DNA of 64,000 bases from NCBI GenBank assembly GCA_958510875.1, contig OY294068.1:84478116-84542115 (forward strand). Reading direction: 5' to 3'. Source of the stretch: Endomychus coccineus (taxonomy: Eukaryota; Arthropoda; Insecta; Coleoptera; Endomychidae). Below the pieces are notes generated by a model, which made no database searches, had not been told where the DNA came from, and saw nothing but the letters and a program-made list of their open reading frames with translations. The position numbers and the translations under genes are program-made. Position 1 is the stretch's first letter. Every line of letters starts with the position of its first letter. Positions 42,151 to 54,839 of the stretch are shown here, in pieces.

Positions 42151-43118
42151 AGGTCTGTTCATTTGTGTCCTTGCTAATACATAGAGCAAGCTGATCAAAT
42201 CAGTTAATATCATCACAAAGCAGATAGTAGTAGCTTAGATTAGCAAAGAAGAATGACTGCAAACAAACACTTTTCGACACAGACAAAATAGCCTAGAAAA
42301 TTTTCAAAAATGTACACAAATAAAAATATCAAAAATGCTATTTTTTGCCTTGCAACAAATGATACATTCTCTTCTAGTTCATCTGAAGATGAAGAAATAG
42401 ACGATTTGAAGATCTAAGAAGCCATTTTAACTAATAGAAATTGTATTGAAAATTATTTTGAAGTAAGAGTAGTGCATGAAACAATAACAAATGTTTCTTT
42501 GAACTGTCTCTATATCCATATTTTAGGTCATATCCATGTATAACGAACAATAATTCAAAATGCATTTCAGACTTAGTCGTGATAAATTTCAAACTCTTTC
42601 AACCGAATTTCTAGTCTCTAATATATACCAGAATCTTCAGAAGAATTGTAAGTCTACTTTTTGAAATGAGTTGAATATCATAATTAATTCATCCTTGTGG
42701 TAAATTATTTGTTTGTTAGCTAACATAAGATTAAATATTGACAATAAGAAGTCGATTCTGGTGTTCCTATGGTTTGCGGGTCATCAAACCCCATATAGAG
42801 AGGTTGGAGACCGTAAAACGACAGGATGTTGTGAAGCTGTTGACATTTTTGAATTCCTTAACTTTAATTTTATCTAGGTACTCGAAAAGTTGGAACTAGA
42901 AAGAACTTTGGTTTCAGGTTATGTAAACCACTTATAAAATGATCTGCTCTTCTTGCTCCGAGGTTTTTCGTCGAGTAGATTTAGTCTGATCTTTTCAATC
43001 TAGAGCAATTTGCTCAACACAAATGAACACAATTAGATCAATTGATCGACACAAACGAACGGACGTTTTTCTACTAAACTTACTCTATGCATCTCTAGCA
43101 ACACAAACAAACAGACCT
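42151..43118 (+). mobile_element. Decayed PIF/Harbinger-like DNA transposon
   Basis: Imperfect terminal inverted repeats: AGGTCTGTTCATTTGTGTCC at 42151 and, inverted, AACACAAACAAACAGACCT ending at 43118. Two extra ACACAAA(T/C)GAAC copies lie inside the right end. On the plus strand the interior encodes SSSEDEEIDDL, then HFRLSRDKFQTLSTEFLVSN (42561), and after a gap and stops KSILVFLWFAGHQTPYREVG (42748). These recall the N-terminal part of Harbinger transposases (HFRLSRDTF...LWFLA...YR.VADRF). The DDE domain is absent. No matching 3-bp target duplication was seen at the ends. Confidence 0.55.
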
Positions 43119-43731
43119 CGATAAATCTGAATATGCTTCGGAATTGCTTGATATCTTTGATTTGATTCAGTTATGAGATAAAATAAATTCAAACACGGAC
43201 CCAATGGCGAAATCTCTGAGAATATGAAAACGCTTTGAACTAATATTTTCATTTAAAACATAAACGGGAAACTGTTCGGCACCTCATACTACCAAAAATA
43301 ATAAATTGTCATGAGTAGAGTAACACGTATTCGCTATTCACATTAAGAAATAATGAATGGCATAGTTGGTTACTTTTACAACCATTTAACATCAATTTTT
43401 TTTAAGTCACTGCCGTCTATCTTCTTCAAACCAGGTGTAATAAGTTTAACATTTAGCAACTCATTAGTCATGACGGAGTTCGATTCAAATTGACTTGATA
43501 GCAGGTTGACAGTTCATGGTTTGTAGGGAATCTAAATTAAAATTGAATTAAGTTTCAAAAGTACAGGAACAATTCTTTCCAGGACTGTAATTTTATACGT
43601 ACGTTTACGTCGCGTATTGTGTAAACTGCGAAACGTGTTCATTTTTTTTCAGATCAGTATATTTAACTAAAAAATGAATGTATCGGTACGTCTATTTGTT
43701 TATGTAGATGGAACCTGAATCTTCAAAGATG
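43119..43731. other. Spacer, no gene
   Basis: AT-rich sequence without recognisable features. It ends at the left target duplication of the hAT element. Confidence 0.4.
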
Positions 43732-43739
43732 GTATGTAC

Positions 43740-45403
43740 CAGTGGCGGCTCGTGAACTTTTTAAGAGAGGAGGCTGGACATAAAACGTTCTTGTAAAAAT
43801 ATACTCTATTCATCCAATAAATTTAACCTTTGCACAGCGACCGTACCAGCTACTTCAGTGCCAAAATTAATTGTTGCCAAGCAAGAACCAACGTGGAGGT
43901 GTAGTTTCTCTTGGCAAAAAATTTTTTTGTTCGTTTTTTTTTCTTTGAATTTTTGATATTTTTTATTTTTTTTTTTGAAATTTTTCATATTTTGTTTTTT
44001 TTAATTATTAACTTTTTTTATATATTAACGGAATTCTACGGTCTTTAGTTTGCGAAAAATGATCAATAATATTATCATAAAATGTATCATTTTGTTTTAA
44101 GTGTTTTACTGAATCTTTTTCAATAGATATCAAACTAACACTGTATAAACGATTTTGACTCATTGTATTTCGCATGTAAGTTTTAATTCCTTTGAGAGTA
44201 GAAAATGATCTCTCCACCGATGCCGACGTGACAGGAATGGTGACTTTCAAACAAAGTAGTTTATAAAATTGAGGTAAAACATGTTGCAAATCATTGTCTA
44301 TCATATATTTTATCATATCGGCGTGAATGTCGTACTGGCCTAAAATATCTTTATCCGAGTAGGTATATAACCCATAATTCATTGTGCAGTGCTATTTTAT
44401 CAAAAAATTTATATTTTAGAACTAAGTTATCTAAAAGTGTATTGGGAAACTCTTTTGAAAAAGATTCGAAAAATCTTCTATTCGTCAAGTCGAAAAATTT
44501 CAATTCATGTAAATCGGAAAATCGAATCTCAATTTGACCTTTAATAGTATTTAAAATTTCATAAAAAAAGTTGTTTATAATGTAGTTTCTTGTCTACCAA
44601 ATTATATGTTTTCCTCCTTTAACAATATTATGTTTACCGGTTAATTTAAACTTAATACTCGATGTAATATGTTCCTGCGATTTTTCATGTCTATCTATAC
44701 CACGAGCTAAATTTTTCAAATCATCATAACCCGAGTGTCCCCAACATGAAGTTGTATCAGATGTAAATAGCAAGCAATATAATTTATTGTGTATTTCGAT
44801 TTTGAAACATACCCGTCATCGTCACCACTAATCCTTTCAAATCCGGTAAAGGCCGTTTATTTTTAACAAAACACTTTTCTATCATATTTATGTTAATCCA
44901 CTAAATGGATTTTCTAACAACCCAACAACTAAGTCACTCATCATTTTAACGTTCACCGATTAGATAAATTATAACTTAACTACTTAACCTTACTTCGCCT
45001 CGCGGTACAAATTACAAAACCAAGAACTAACGGAACACGACACGTGTGGCATTCTTCTAGCGGAAGGGCGGTAGCAAGTAATCGTATTTCATTCGACCGA
45101 CGATTCCATACGAGAAGCTAGCTTCCATAGGATGTTGCCATATTCGCTCTTTTACCCTATCTAGCAATTGAACTGCTTGGGAAACGGCAACTGTGTTAAC
45201 CACACGTATTTAGCGTTTGAGATATATAGAGAATCTAGCCTCTGGCCACTGTTGCCAGATTAAAAATAACTACTGAGAACGGGGAATTAATTGTAAAATT
45301 TAAAGAATTATCAGAGAAACAGGAAATAAAATGGAGAATGATCATTAAGATAAATTGGTGAGGAGGATGAGCCTCCTTAGCCTCCTTCGAGGAGCCGCCA
45401 CTG
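43740..45403 (-). mobile_element. hAT transposon with exact 8-bp target duplication
   Basis: The terminal inverted repeat begins CAGTGGCGGCTC at 43740 and ends with its complement GAGCCGCCACTG at 45403. GTATGTAC flanks both ends (43732-43739 and 45404-45411). The 8-bp duplication and CAGTGGCGG tips are diagnostic of hAT. Internally deleted, 1664 bp. Confidence 0.93.
44008..44850 (-). pseudogene. hAT transposase, internally deleted
   Basis: Minus strand. 44800-44580 encodes the N-terminal TTF-type part (SCWGHSGYDDLKNLARGIDR, HEKSQEHITSSIKF). A frameshifted middle piece (RFSDLHELKFFDLTNRRFFE) sits near 44500. 44382-44008 encodes the C-terminal dimerisation domain: KLLCLKVTIPVTSASVERSF, STLKGIKTYMRNTMSQNRLY. 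Most of the RNase H-like catalytic domain is missing, so no active transposase is made. It could be mobilised only by a relative. Confidence 0.8.
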
Positions 45404-45411
45404 GTATGTAC

Positions 45412-46048
45412 TGTCGGTAATTTCTGTCTAGATTCTAGTGTTAAAACTGTGAGAACGATCTGCCTCAACGCGACAGCGTTTACAATGATGAATAAACACA
45501 GAGACAATTTATATTTGAGGATATTCTTAACTTGAAGGTGCCTCATCCCTGTTCAGCTCAAAACCTGTATATTTTACTTAAGTTTGAATATTTTATATAG
45601 CTAATTCCAATAATTCAACCTGGGCGTTTTCCTCAAGCTTTCTAACTCAATCAAGACTCGTTCTAAAACACCAATTATTATATTCTATAAAGAGTACATT
45701 GCATTCACTCAAGCTATCTCTAAAATAGTTAGAAAAGTCTTGAACCATATTATATTTCATCGAATTTTAAGCAACTTTTAAATAATTCGTCTGACTGTCT
45801 GTCTGGATGACGGTCACGAAATGTTTGTTAACACGATAACTCAAAAACGAAAGATCCTACCATATTCAAATTTCCAAAGAAAATTGTTTGATGTTCTGTG
45901 AATATTTAATGAATGAATCTGCTGTACTCGAGTGTAGAATTACAATGATACAATTTCGTGTCTCAGTAAAAATTGTGTTCCGAAAATTAAACATTCTGTA
46001 CGTGTGAGTATATACATACGCAACATGTTTCATGACGAATGAGCCAAA
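45412..46048. other. Spacer, no gene
   Basis: Open stretches on the minus strand here (45546-45235) run across the hAT end and are chance. Confidence 0.4.
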
Positions 46049-47690
46049 TAATAATAATAATAATAATAATAATAATCGTCTTTATTGAAAATGAGTAAGT
46101 GATTACAATAAATGTATTATACAGTGAAACATACTTATAAAAAAAATCAATATAATGTAAACAATAATCCGAACGTGAAAGTGGCGAAGTTTAGCATAAT
46201 TGCTATTCTGACACTTAACCCCTCTCAAGTTAGAATAGAAGAAAAGAGAAGAAAAAAAGAGTAATTCCGATTAATTAATTAAATAAATTATAAAAACAAG
46301 AAGTCAATCCAGCTGAGTCGTAGTTCGATTATTAGAGAGTAATGATTTAAGTTTGTACATGTAACTAATAAAACTAATGCTATCCATGTTAATATTCAGT
46401 GTGTTATAAACTTTCACTGCATTATAGGAGAAGCTCCTTTGAAAAATAGCCATTGAGTGTTGAGGCATAGTCAATAAATAATTGTGCCTTATATTAACGT
46501 GATGAACATTGTATATGGGCATCAGTTCAGCTTTTAGTTGAACAGAAGAAGGGTATTTGAATAAATTATAAATGAAACAGCCTAAATGTAATTTTTTACG
46601 TTCCTCCATCATTAACCATCCTAGCTCTCTTATTTTCACTGATATGTGATCATATTTTCGTAATCCAAAAATAAATTTACAGCAGTAGTTTTGCACAAGT
46701 TGCAATCGTCTTTTATTAAAATTGTCAAGACATGGTCCAAATATGAAATCACAATAATTAAAATGTGAGAGAACTAATGTTTCCACTAAGTATCTCTTCA
46801 AAAAAAACGTGAGATAATGCCGAGAATAATAGAGCATTCTTAAGGATGCATTTGATTTCTGCAACAATTTGGATACATAATCCTTGAATCTTGGTTCATT
46901 ACCCAGTAGTATTCCCAAATTGTTAACCAAATTAACCACTGGTAAAGTGCTATTGTTAGTGTGAATATTAATGTTCGAACTCACATCTTGATAGGTTCCC
47001 CTGGCACAAAATAATATAACTTTACATTTGGCAGGGTTTAAGAGAAGGTTATGTTCTAGAGATAAATTATAAATAAGCTGAAGATCATTATTGATTGATT
47101 GTTGAGCATGTTGAATGTCCTTTTTTTGGAAGCTGGAATATGCTTGAGAGTCATCGGCATAAGCTTGTATAGTACAGTGTTTCACAGCTTTCAGTATATC
47201 GGATGTATAAATAATGAACAATAATGGGCCCAAGATAGATCCCTGCGGTACTCCGGATTTATTAAGTGTGCTATTTGAAAAATCATTACCAACTTTAATC
47301 TTTTGGCGGCGCTCAGTCAGATACGATTTAATAAATTCCTGTACTTCAGACGAAAAACCATAATATTTCAATTTCTCACAGAGTAATCTGTGATTAATAG
47401 TGTCAAATGCTTTTGAGAAGTCTAACAATACCAGAACACTAACAAGATGTTTATCTAGGGCACTAAGAATATCATCAGTTACATTAGCTAGAGCTGTAGC
47501 TGTACTAAAATGTTTACGAAAACCGGTTTGACAATCAGGTATTAAATTAAACTCATTTACAAATTCATACACTTGGTTAAAGATTATCCTCTCCAAAACT
47601 TTTCATATTGTAGGTAAGATGCTAATGATGAGAACATCTGCTAATGATTCTGGTTTTGATACTTTAGGGATCGGACAGCCAATAGCCTCC
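46049..47690 (-). mobile_element. 5'-truncated CR1/Jockey-type non-LTR element with (ATT)n tail
   Basis: In minus orientation the copy starts within the RT domain at about 47690 and ends with a 3' UTR, an AATAAA (46086-46081) and about nine ATT triplets (46049-46077). The short 3' microsatellite tail replaces poly(A). Shares 3' end style with 19459-19948. Confidence 0.8.
46304..47690 (-). pseudogene. Reverse transcriptase of a CR1/Jockey-type element
   Basis: A long frame with one early stop: LWKEAIGCPIPKVSKPESLA...ILPTI(stop)KVLERIIFNQ, then 430 uninterrupted codons to 46304. RT motifs: DCQTGFRKHFSTATAL, motif A LLDFSKAFDTINH, SGVPQGSILGPLLF, motif C YADDSQAYSS, LLLNPAKCKVILF and LGILLG. 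The tail carries YNAVKVYNTLN before the C-terminus. The endonuclease and any ORF1 are lost by 5' truncation. With the catalytic palm intact and a single TGA near position 47595, the copy is fairly young. Confidence 0.88.
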
Positions 47691-47724
47691 TTCCAGAGAA
47701 AAGAAAAAACTACTTTCTCATCTT

Positions 47725-47885
47725 GGCTTTCGAATGGATCCTTCACAATAGCACAACTTCAGACAAGATGCCACCTGTAACGGTTGGCAAAACGTCGGCA
47801 TCAAGTCGTGCTATTGTGAAACGGAATCCATCCGAAAGCCAAGAGCTTTCAAAGTTAGCTATCCGCGGAAGCCTACTCTAATCAA
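47725..47885. repeat. Small palindrome with a decayed hammerhead-like core
   Basis: TTGGCTTTCGAATGGATCC at 47729 and the inverse GGAATCCATCCGAAAGCCAA at 47822-47841 flank GACAAGATGCCACCTGTAAC, GGTTGGC and AAAACGTCGG. That middle has the layout box 1 - stem II (GCCA.../...TGGC) - AAA(C) - ACGT of the hammerheads elsewhere in the window, with box 1 and box 2 mutated. The right flank (TTAGCTATCCGCGGAAGCC) recurs at 33690-33775. Likely the 3' tip of another Penelope-related family. Confidence 0.45.
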
Positions 47886-50476
47886 AATATGTTTTTCAGT
47901 GTTTCGGATGATCCTGAAAGTTAGCAACATATCGATATGAAAAAATAAACCAAAGTTGGGGAAAACTAATTTCACGAGAAAAAGAATAATTCATCATTAT
48001 TTACATTGATTGGGTGAAGCACTCTATTCAGGTCGATCTATTCACGGAAATCCATATGATTATCAGTATACAGGTTCGTTAGGAGCACGTTATAAAATTA
48101 TTTCAAATTATATAGGGTGTTTCAGAAAAAAGTTACACACTGATGTTCTGAAAATGCTAATGATCCTGCATATTATCATTTCATATTTCGGTAGCGTAGA
48201 GTGAATAAAGGAAGGTTGTTGTCATGTGATCTATACTTAGGACGTTTCTGAGATATTCAGTTGCTTTTGGAAATGTAGATCATAATCCAAGAAGCGTAGC
48301 TTCCATATATATTGGATGGGGTGTTCCAAATCGTATTGATACTTCAGAAAAAATATTAGATTTGACTCTAAAATGAAGATATTCCCTAAATGTATACAGG
48401 ATGTGTGTAACATACTTTTGTTCACCACCGAATTCAATTTATTTAATTTTCATCAAGCTAAGCGTATGTATTGAGAATGAGCATAGCTATAACATTCTTC
48501 TATTGACAGCACCATATAGAGACTTCATGAGGAGCTTTCAAGCAATTTCATATTTTCTTTTATTTAACTATACAAACAAGAACTCTCTGTTATCTTGTGT
48601 TTTATCCTTTATCCCATAAAATTTAATATTATGCGTAGAATCAATTAATTCAATACAAAACATGTACATGTTAACCGATTCATTGAGAAAAGTCCGCTGT
48701 TTACTAAACACGAAATTGTTGGCCATGACGTCTCATGCGCTGATTTCGTGAATAGTGGAAACGGTTAGGATATGACTTCATCCACTATGTGTTGGGATGG
48801 AAGGGAGAAAATCTGTCTATCAGCTTGAATCATCATATTTCGATATAAGCTGGAATAGGTTCATTGGGTCATGTGGTAAAAGATAGTTATTCTTATTGAA
48901 GATACTCCCAATATGAAAATACGTTGTGAAAGTTCATTATTAACGTAATCAAATCATGAAGAGGTTTCATGGTAATTTCAACATCAACCGACGACAACCG
49001 ACAGATGTAGTTGTGTCTCAACATCTTATTATCGTCTACTTATTGAAGGAATATTCTGTTGACATGATTATAACCATAATGCAAGTCTTCAAATCAAATG
49101 AAATTTTCTATTTTGCGATAAAATGTTTTTCTGCGGGTGGAATAATGAACAAAATGCAAAATATTCATAGTAACTCAGGTTTTTCTTAATATACTTACTG
49201 TATTTTATTGTGCTTCAATGTATTTAAGAATATTCGGATTCTTTTCATTTTTGTCCTCCATTGATTTACGTTCATACCATCTCGTGAAGATATATGCTAA
49301 CTATCTATGCAGTGAGTGCATAATTATTTCTGGAGATTTATATTACTCACCAACATGGTGATGCAAAAAAAAAGTTGATTGATATTTCAATGAAGGGAAA
49401 ATAATATCGATGAACACTTTGAACAGGTAGAATTCATATGCATCAGTGATTTCTCAATGGTTTATGATTTGAGAGATTATGCTCTTAGTCACCGCAATTA
49501 GTCAACACTTCTCTATGACCTTCAGTCATGGACAGAAAACAAACATTCTGTGATCTACGTAATCAAAAATTGAGAAAACTCCACTACTCCTCCGAAATGA
49601 ATGGTGGCGAAAATAATTAGTGAAATTTTACACTTGATTAATAATACATCTGAACAGCTTATTTTTGCTGGGGACCGAAATATCATCAGAGATATCTGAA
49701 TCAGTCGTGTTAAATTTTCGCGAGACTAAAGTGCGGGACTCCTTGAACTAACTGTACTAAGCACTGAGCTTCTTCATCGAATTAATTCCAATTGAAAATC
49801 TCTATCTCGTAAGAACGAATGAAACACGTATTATTGAAAATATAACACATTAATATGTAAAATATATGAATATGTATTAGAAAACACAGTAATGTTTCTA
49901 TAGTCGAAGACGTCAATTCTCGAGAACAAAGCAAAACGGTCTGACCTGACAACAAAACTACTTTTGGGCCAAATAGGTACATTGTTTAAGCTCAATTGAT
50001 TGATGACTGGGAATTTACATGCGAAAATGTGATTCCTGCCTTGCTTATACGTTGTCATTATTTACTTGACGGATCTACCATGACGAACAACATGATATGT
50101 CTAGCATCCCTTTCATGATATTATAATAGAGAGAATCTATATATCAACAAAAAAAAAGATGGATCCCAAATACTGCACCTTTGAAATTCTTGATATTTCA
50201 ACATTATTTTTATTGAATTTTGGTGCATGAAAAAACACACAGTTTTAAGATAATTCTTTTGAAGACACTATTGGAGTTCTTACTGTCACTATGCAAATAC
50301 TATTCAATCTAACCCTGGAGCGGCCGCTATAATTTTAAAGATTTTTCACATTCTCTTTCTTTATTATAACGACAACGTTTGTTTTAGTTAAATTTATAAC
50401 ATAACCTCCCATTCACAGAGCATCTGGAGTTCAGAAATGTATTCCTTATACGACTTTTTTCTTATGATGGATTATT
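47886..50476. other. Intergenic, no gene supported
   Basis: About 2.6 kb. Contains GGGTGTTTC- and GGGGTGTTCC-type short repeats near 48115 and 48318, typical of insect foldback elements, but no complete element. Short open frames have no recognisable content. Confidence 0.45.
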
Positions 50477-51208
50477 TGTTGGCACCTCTTGATATGGGAT
50501 AGTTTTGTTTCATTGACATAAAATGGAATTAAATATGTCATAAAAAATAATTGATTGACTTTGAATGAGTTTTTTGATCTTCTTTAATATACTTAATTTC
50601 AATACAGTTAGCTTCTGAGAAACTGTGTTCATTGGTTTATTGAGAAATCGCAAAATGTTTCAGGTGCAAGCATATACAGATTTTGAAAATGTTCTTTGAA
50701 GCGTGCTTGTGTTTTCGCTTTGTTCTACATATGTGCTAAGATGGAATCCCTGAGCTACAAATTGTCCCGCTTGAAGGTAAAACTGATTGGTCTTGTTGGA
50801 AATATAAAGCGGTAATCCTATTGCTGAGCATAAAGGGAGCTCTGGATATGGTTTAAGGTAACATGACAGCTGATCAGCCGCTTGGACTTGTGCAACGGCG
50901 AATGACAAGGCAGACTATGATAACAAAGTGGAAGAGTTTTAAAAATTGATAGCAGTGTTTTGCTATTAGTTACTGACAACGTAAATTACTTAACACATAT
51001 TAAAACTCGTAATGTGGTTCACACGCTCTGTTGATGTTTGCTATGAACTAAAACGGCTTGGTTTGATGAGGAAAGATCATTTGATTTATGTTTACAATTT
51101 TTCAGTTACAAGAGGGATGTAGTGGATGATATTGCAAGTCACACCTATAAATTCAAAAATATGTAGAGTGATTTAAATCTTGAACTCACAAAATATGGAA
51201 TTTCAAAA

Positions 51209-51839
51209 TTGCGAAAGTTGTTGTTAACTTGTAAAATATCAAATTCACTTCCAGAAACTTATTTTTCATTCAGATCAAGTTGGATGTTTATATATAGAGT
51301 GAATGGAATTTGGATAATCTTACTACACTACTTTTCATTTGAGAAAATGCTTCAAATGGCAGAGAAAACTGTAGTCATGATGTTCTTGATACTCAGAAGC
51401 TTATGATATTGGTAGGGCTGTAAAAAGGGGATTCAAATCTAACGAAAATCAATGGATTTGTGATTATTGTAAACACCCACACAAAATAACTTCTTGTGCT
51501 GAGAGGAAGGCAGATGGAAAACCAAAACCATTCAAAAGAGGCAACCAACCCCATTATAAGGATGATAAGTCAACCGATCCAAATATTTTTGTATTGCATG
51601 CGTCATCGAATCTTGTGCTTATAACTGAGCAAGATAAGGATTTTTTCTATGTGAACAATGGAGCCACAAATTATATTGTGAATAGAAAAACTGTGTTTTG
51701 CCAGTATACGCAGTTCAATAATATTATTTCTTGTAGTGTTAAAACTGGGAATGGTGATTCTGTGAAAGCTATAAGCACAGGTTCTATTGAAGTTCAGGCG
51801 TCGGTTGATGGTCGATGGAAGTGTGTATGTCCCTTGTAA
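51209..51839 (+). pseudogene. Copia Gag C-terminal part and protease
   Basis: Gag remnants SLPETYFSFRSSW and EKMLQMAEK, then, after a frameshift, a damaged zinc knuckle WICDYCKHPHKITSCAERK at about 51455. The protease follows at 51594: FYVNNGATNYIVNRKTVF. The active site reads NNGAT where copia proteases have DNGAT/DSGAT, so the catalytic Asp is replaced by Asn. The frame ends at a stop at 51837. Confidence 0.7.
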
Positions 51840-53319
51840 TAGGGATAATTTTTTTTTTCCACTTTAGCTGTTCATCACAAACAGATCAAGGCTAGGATTT
51901 TGTGGAAAAGGAAGTCGACTCGACATAGAGGGTTTAGTAAACTGCCTAGTAGTGCACAGAAATATTGCCATCTACAAGTGAGAGATGACGATTTATGCAA
52001 ATTCATTCTCTTCGCATCTCATAGATATAGATTTCAGATAGAAAAGTATCTATTGAAACGTGTATCTTTTTAGTAGCCTAGATTACTACTTCGAAACGAT
52101 AAATAACATTTATTAGTTAATGAGAGTGAAATGAGATAACGTGAAGACTATCATAAGGTCGTAAAATTGTCATGGGTTAGAGATTTTGTCTTTGAAATGA
52201 TTTATTGCGTAACCGGCTAGATGGACATCAGGGATTTCAAAATGAACAAATAGATAATCAAACCTAACGATGTTTACTGTTTAGATATATTTCACTATGA
52301 ACTTTTATTTAACGATAAGTTCGAATAGTATATTGTTTGGATTCATATTTAGGTCAGTCGAGGAAACTTTTTCAATTGAAACATTCATACCACACGGTTT
52401 TATTTGCGATTCTTATAGGAAAAATAGCGCTGATATCAATGATTGTATTGAACATTTTCTAAACCACGAAGTTCACTGTTATAAACAATCGTCAATTGTG
52501 AATTAATTGGACAGTAGAGCGAAAACGGTACATCAAACACCAGAAATCTTGAAATAATAATGAAAGTTTTATCTACATATGCGATGTTTGAGATGACGAC
52601 TTTGTATCTTGAACCGGTAAATTCTTATGAGGAAACTCAGGGTTTTAATTAACAAATTTCTTCTCTACAACCTATCGATATTTATTATTTGATAATAATA
52701 TTTCAATTTGTTCTCATTAACCACAATTCTTTTACATTCCCATATCTTCAATTATTTATACAAACAAGTTGGTATATTTATCCATGGAGCGGTATCCTAT
52801 GAAATTTGCGGGTCTACATATTCTATGTAATCGATTAATATTGATACCAACTATCATCAGATTTTGTTTGACAGGTGTTTTAGTCTATTCTATACTAAAG
52901 TGGATATGAGTACTAATAGTGCTGCTGTGCTATATACTCTTTGTGTAAAACAATAATTGAAATAAATTGTCCTCATGGTTCATTCCATAAAAAGGAATTA
53001 GTTTGAATACTATGTTCTCATTCTGAGACATACTTTTGATACCTGTAGGTACTTGCAAAATAATAATAATAGAAATATAATTCCACGTCTATTTGACCTC
53101 GAACTTTTATAATGAGTTTTGTGAGTTTAAGATGGGTATGTGGGGTAGGTATATTTATCCCATTAGTTACGTTATTATATCTAATCATCAAGCAGTCCAT
53201 TGAACTTCATTCATATTGGGATCTTTAAAAAGCACATACGACAATATCAATAATATGCAAGATCAACAGTTTCTTTGTTTCAGTGAAATATGCAAGATTA
53301 ACATTTCTTTTTTCATATA
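51840..53319. other. Non-coding insert within the copia copy
   Basis: About 1.5 kb between the protease remnant and the Penelope palindrome. It does not match the copia sequence expected here (the YVP...NLFS region). It is probably another old insertion or heavily decayed sequence; no ends were identified. Confidence 0.35.
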
Positions 53320-53529
53320 TCTATGGTTTCGGCTTTTACGTTAATTCATAATACTTCGGAAGTTGGAAAATAAAACTAAAATTTTACAAAAAACTTTTAA
53401 CATTTAATTTTGAAATGCTGACAAATTGTTTCACCACACTGTGGCATTTTCAAAGCAAGGAGTTATCAAATAAAGATAAATCTAAAAGAATGCCCTTAAA
53501 TATTAGGGATCAGAATGTGGTACAAATTG

Positions 53530-54838
53530 AGGAATGGTGGTGGATAATGGTGGGAGTGTATTTATAAAATTGTTAACAAGTGGTGAATTATATTATATAT
53601 ATCGATTTGATCATTCAATATTACATTAATATTGGTTTTCGAGTGTTCCAATATTTCTATGTATTCTAGTATATTAGGTTCATGTCCTTTTTCCTGAATG
53701 TGTAGAATATCGGGATTTAGGGTGAAATTGTGGTTATATTCTAATAGGTGATTCGCATAATTAGAGTCCTCTTCTTGACCCTGTAACTTCTCAAATGTTC
53801 GTAGAACCTTACGCTAATACTGCGTCCAGTTTGTCCTATGTACTAAGCACTACAGTCATCACATTTCAGTCTGTAAACTACAGATTTCTTTAATTTATCT
53901 TTTTTAGATTTCGAGTTATTAGTATACGAGCATAGGTTATTTGTTGTCTCAAAGGCGACGTTTTTATTCTGTTTTTTAAGAAATTGAGATATTTTGAGTG
54001 AATGTTTACCTAAATATGTTAGATATGTGAAATTTGATTTGGTATTATTATTAATATGCGGATAAATTACGTTTAAGGCTTTTTTATTGAGTTTATTTTG
54101 GAGTATTTTATCAATTATATTGACATTATTGCCGTTATTTTTGGCAATATCTATGATTCTGTTCAATTCCAAATGGAAATTATCTTTACTTAATGGGAAA
54201 TTATTTAATCTAAGTATGTATCATACAATTATATGCGGCTAGCTTGTGTGATTGTGAATGTAAAGAAGTGTTGTGTATTGTGGTATCTGTGTGGGTGGGT
54301 TTGTGATAAATAGGGAAAGAAAAATAATTATTTGTATGTGAAATGGTCAGATCTAGAAAGTTTAAGGACTTGTTGATATCCATCCGTAATGTGAATTCTA
54401 TATTTGGGTGTGAGTTGTTTATAGTTGAGAATAGAATTTATCTGACGGTTACTGCCTGTAAAACAAGCGATTACGTCGTCAACATAGCAATACCAATTAC
54501 AAACATGTGCTGGAAATTGGAATTTATAATCTTGGTTTCCAAGTAATTCATAAATATTTCTGCTAGCAACGGAGATAATGGCGAACCCATGGGAGTCCGG
54601 TGTTCTGTTTCTAATATTTATCGTTAATTGTGGAATAATTTTGGTCTATGCAAAGTGAGATTGAACCTAACATTTCCTGTGTTATTGCCTGTGAAGTACT
54701 TTTACGGATTAAAAGATCTTCAATTAGACTAATGGTCAATTATTTGGGAATACTTGGAAAAAGGTTCTTGACATCAAATGATACAAGTTTGATATTTGTC
54801 CTTAGTTCTACATCTTTAATTTTTTCAGTTATTCTTCA
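53530..54838 (-). pseudogene. Penelope family 2 RT/GIY-YIG remnant, left arm
   Basis: Minus strand. Inward to outward: an RT stretch with GSPLSPLLAEIF (54590), the region normally holding YVDD (frameshifted), then ELNRIIDIAKNNGNNVNIID (54170), TYLGKHSLKISQFLKKQNKN, YRLKCDDCSA and a stop, followed by a broken GIY-YIG domain to 53530. Stops and frameshifts throughout. Confidence 0.7.
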
Positions 54839-54839
54839 G

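Noticed and set aside
43806..43988. Lys-rich minus-strand frame near the hAT left end
   Set aside because: Translation of a T-rich low-complexity tract.
45235..45546. Minus-strand frame of about 100 codons
   Set aside because: It runs across the hAT terminal repeat and target duplication, so it cannot be one gene.
50660..50908. Minus-strand frame of about 80 codons behind the copia 5' LTR
   Set aside because: Antisense to the copia leader, no recognisable domain.
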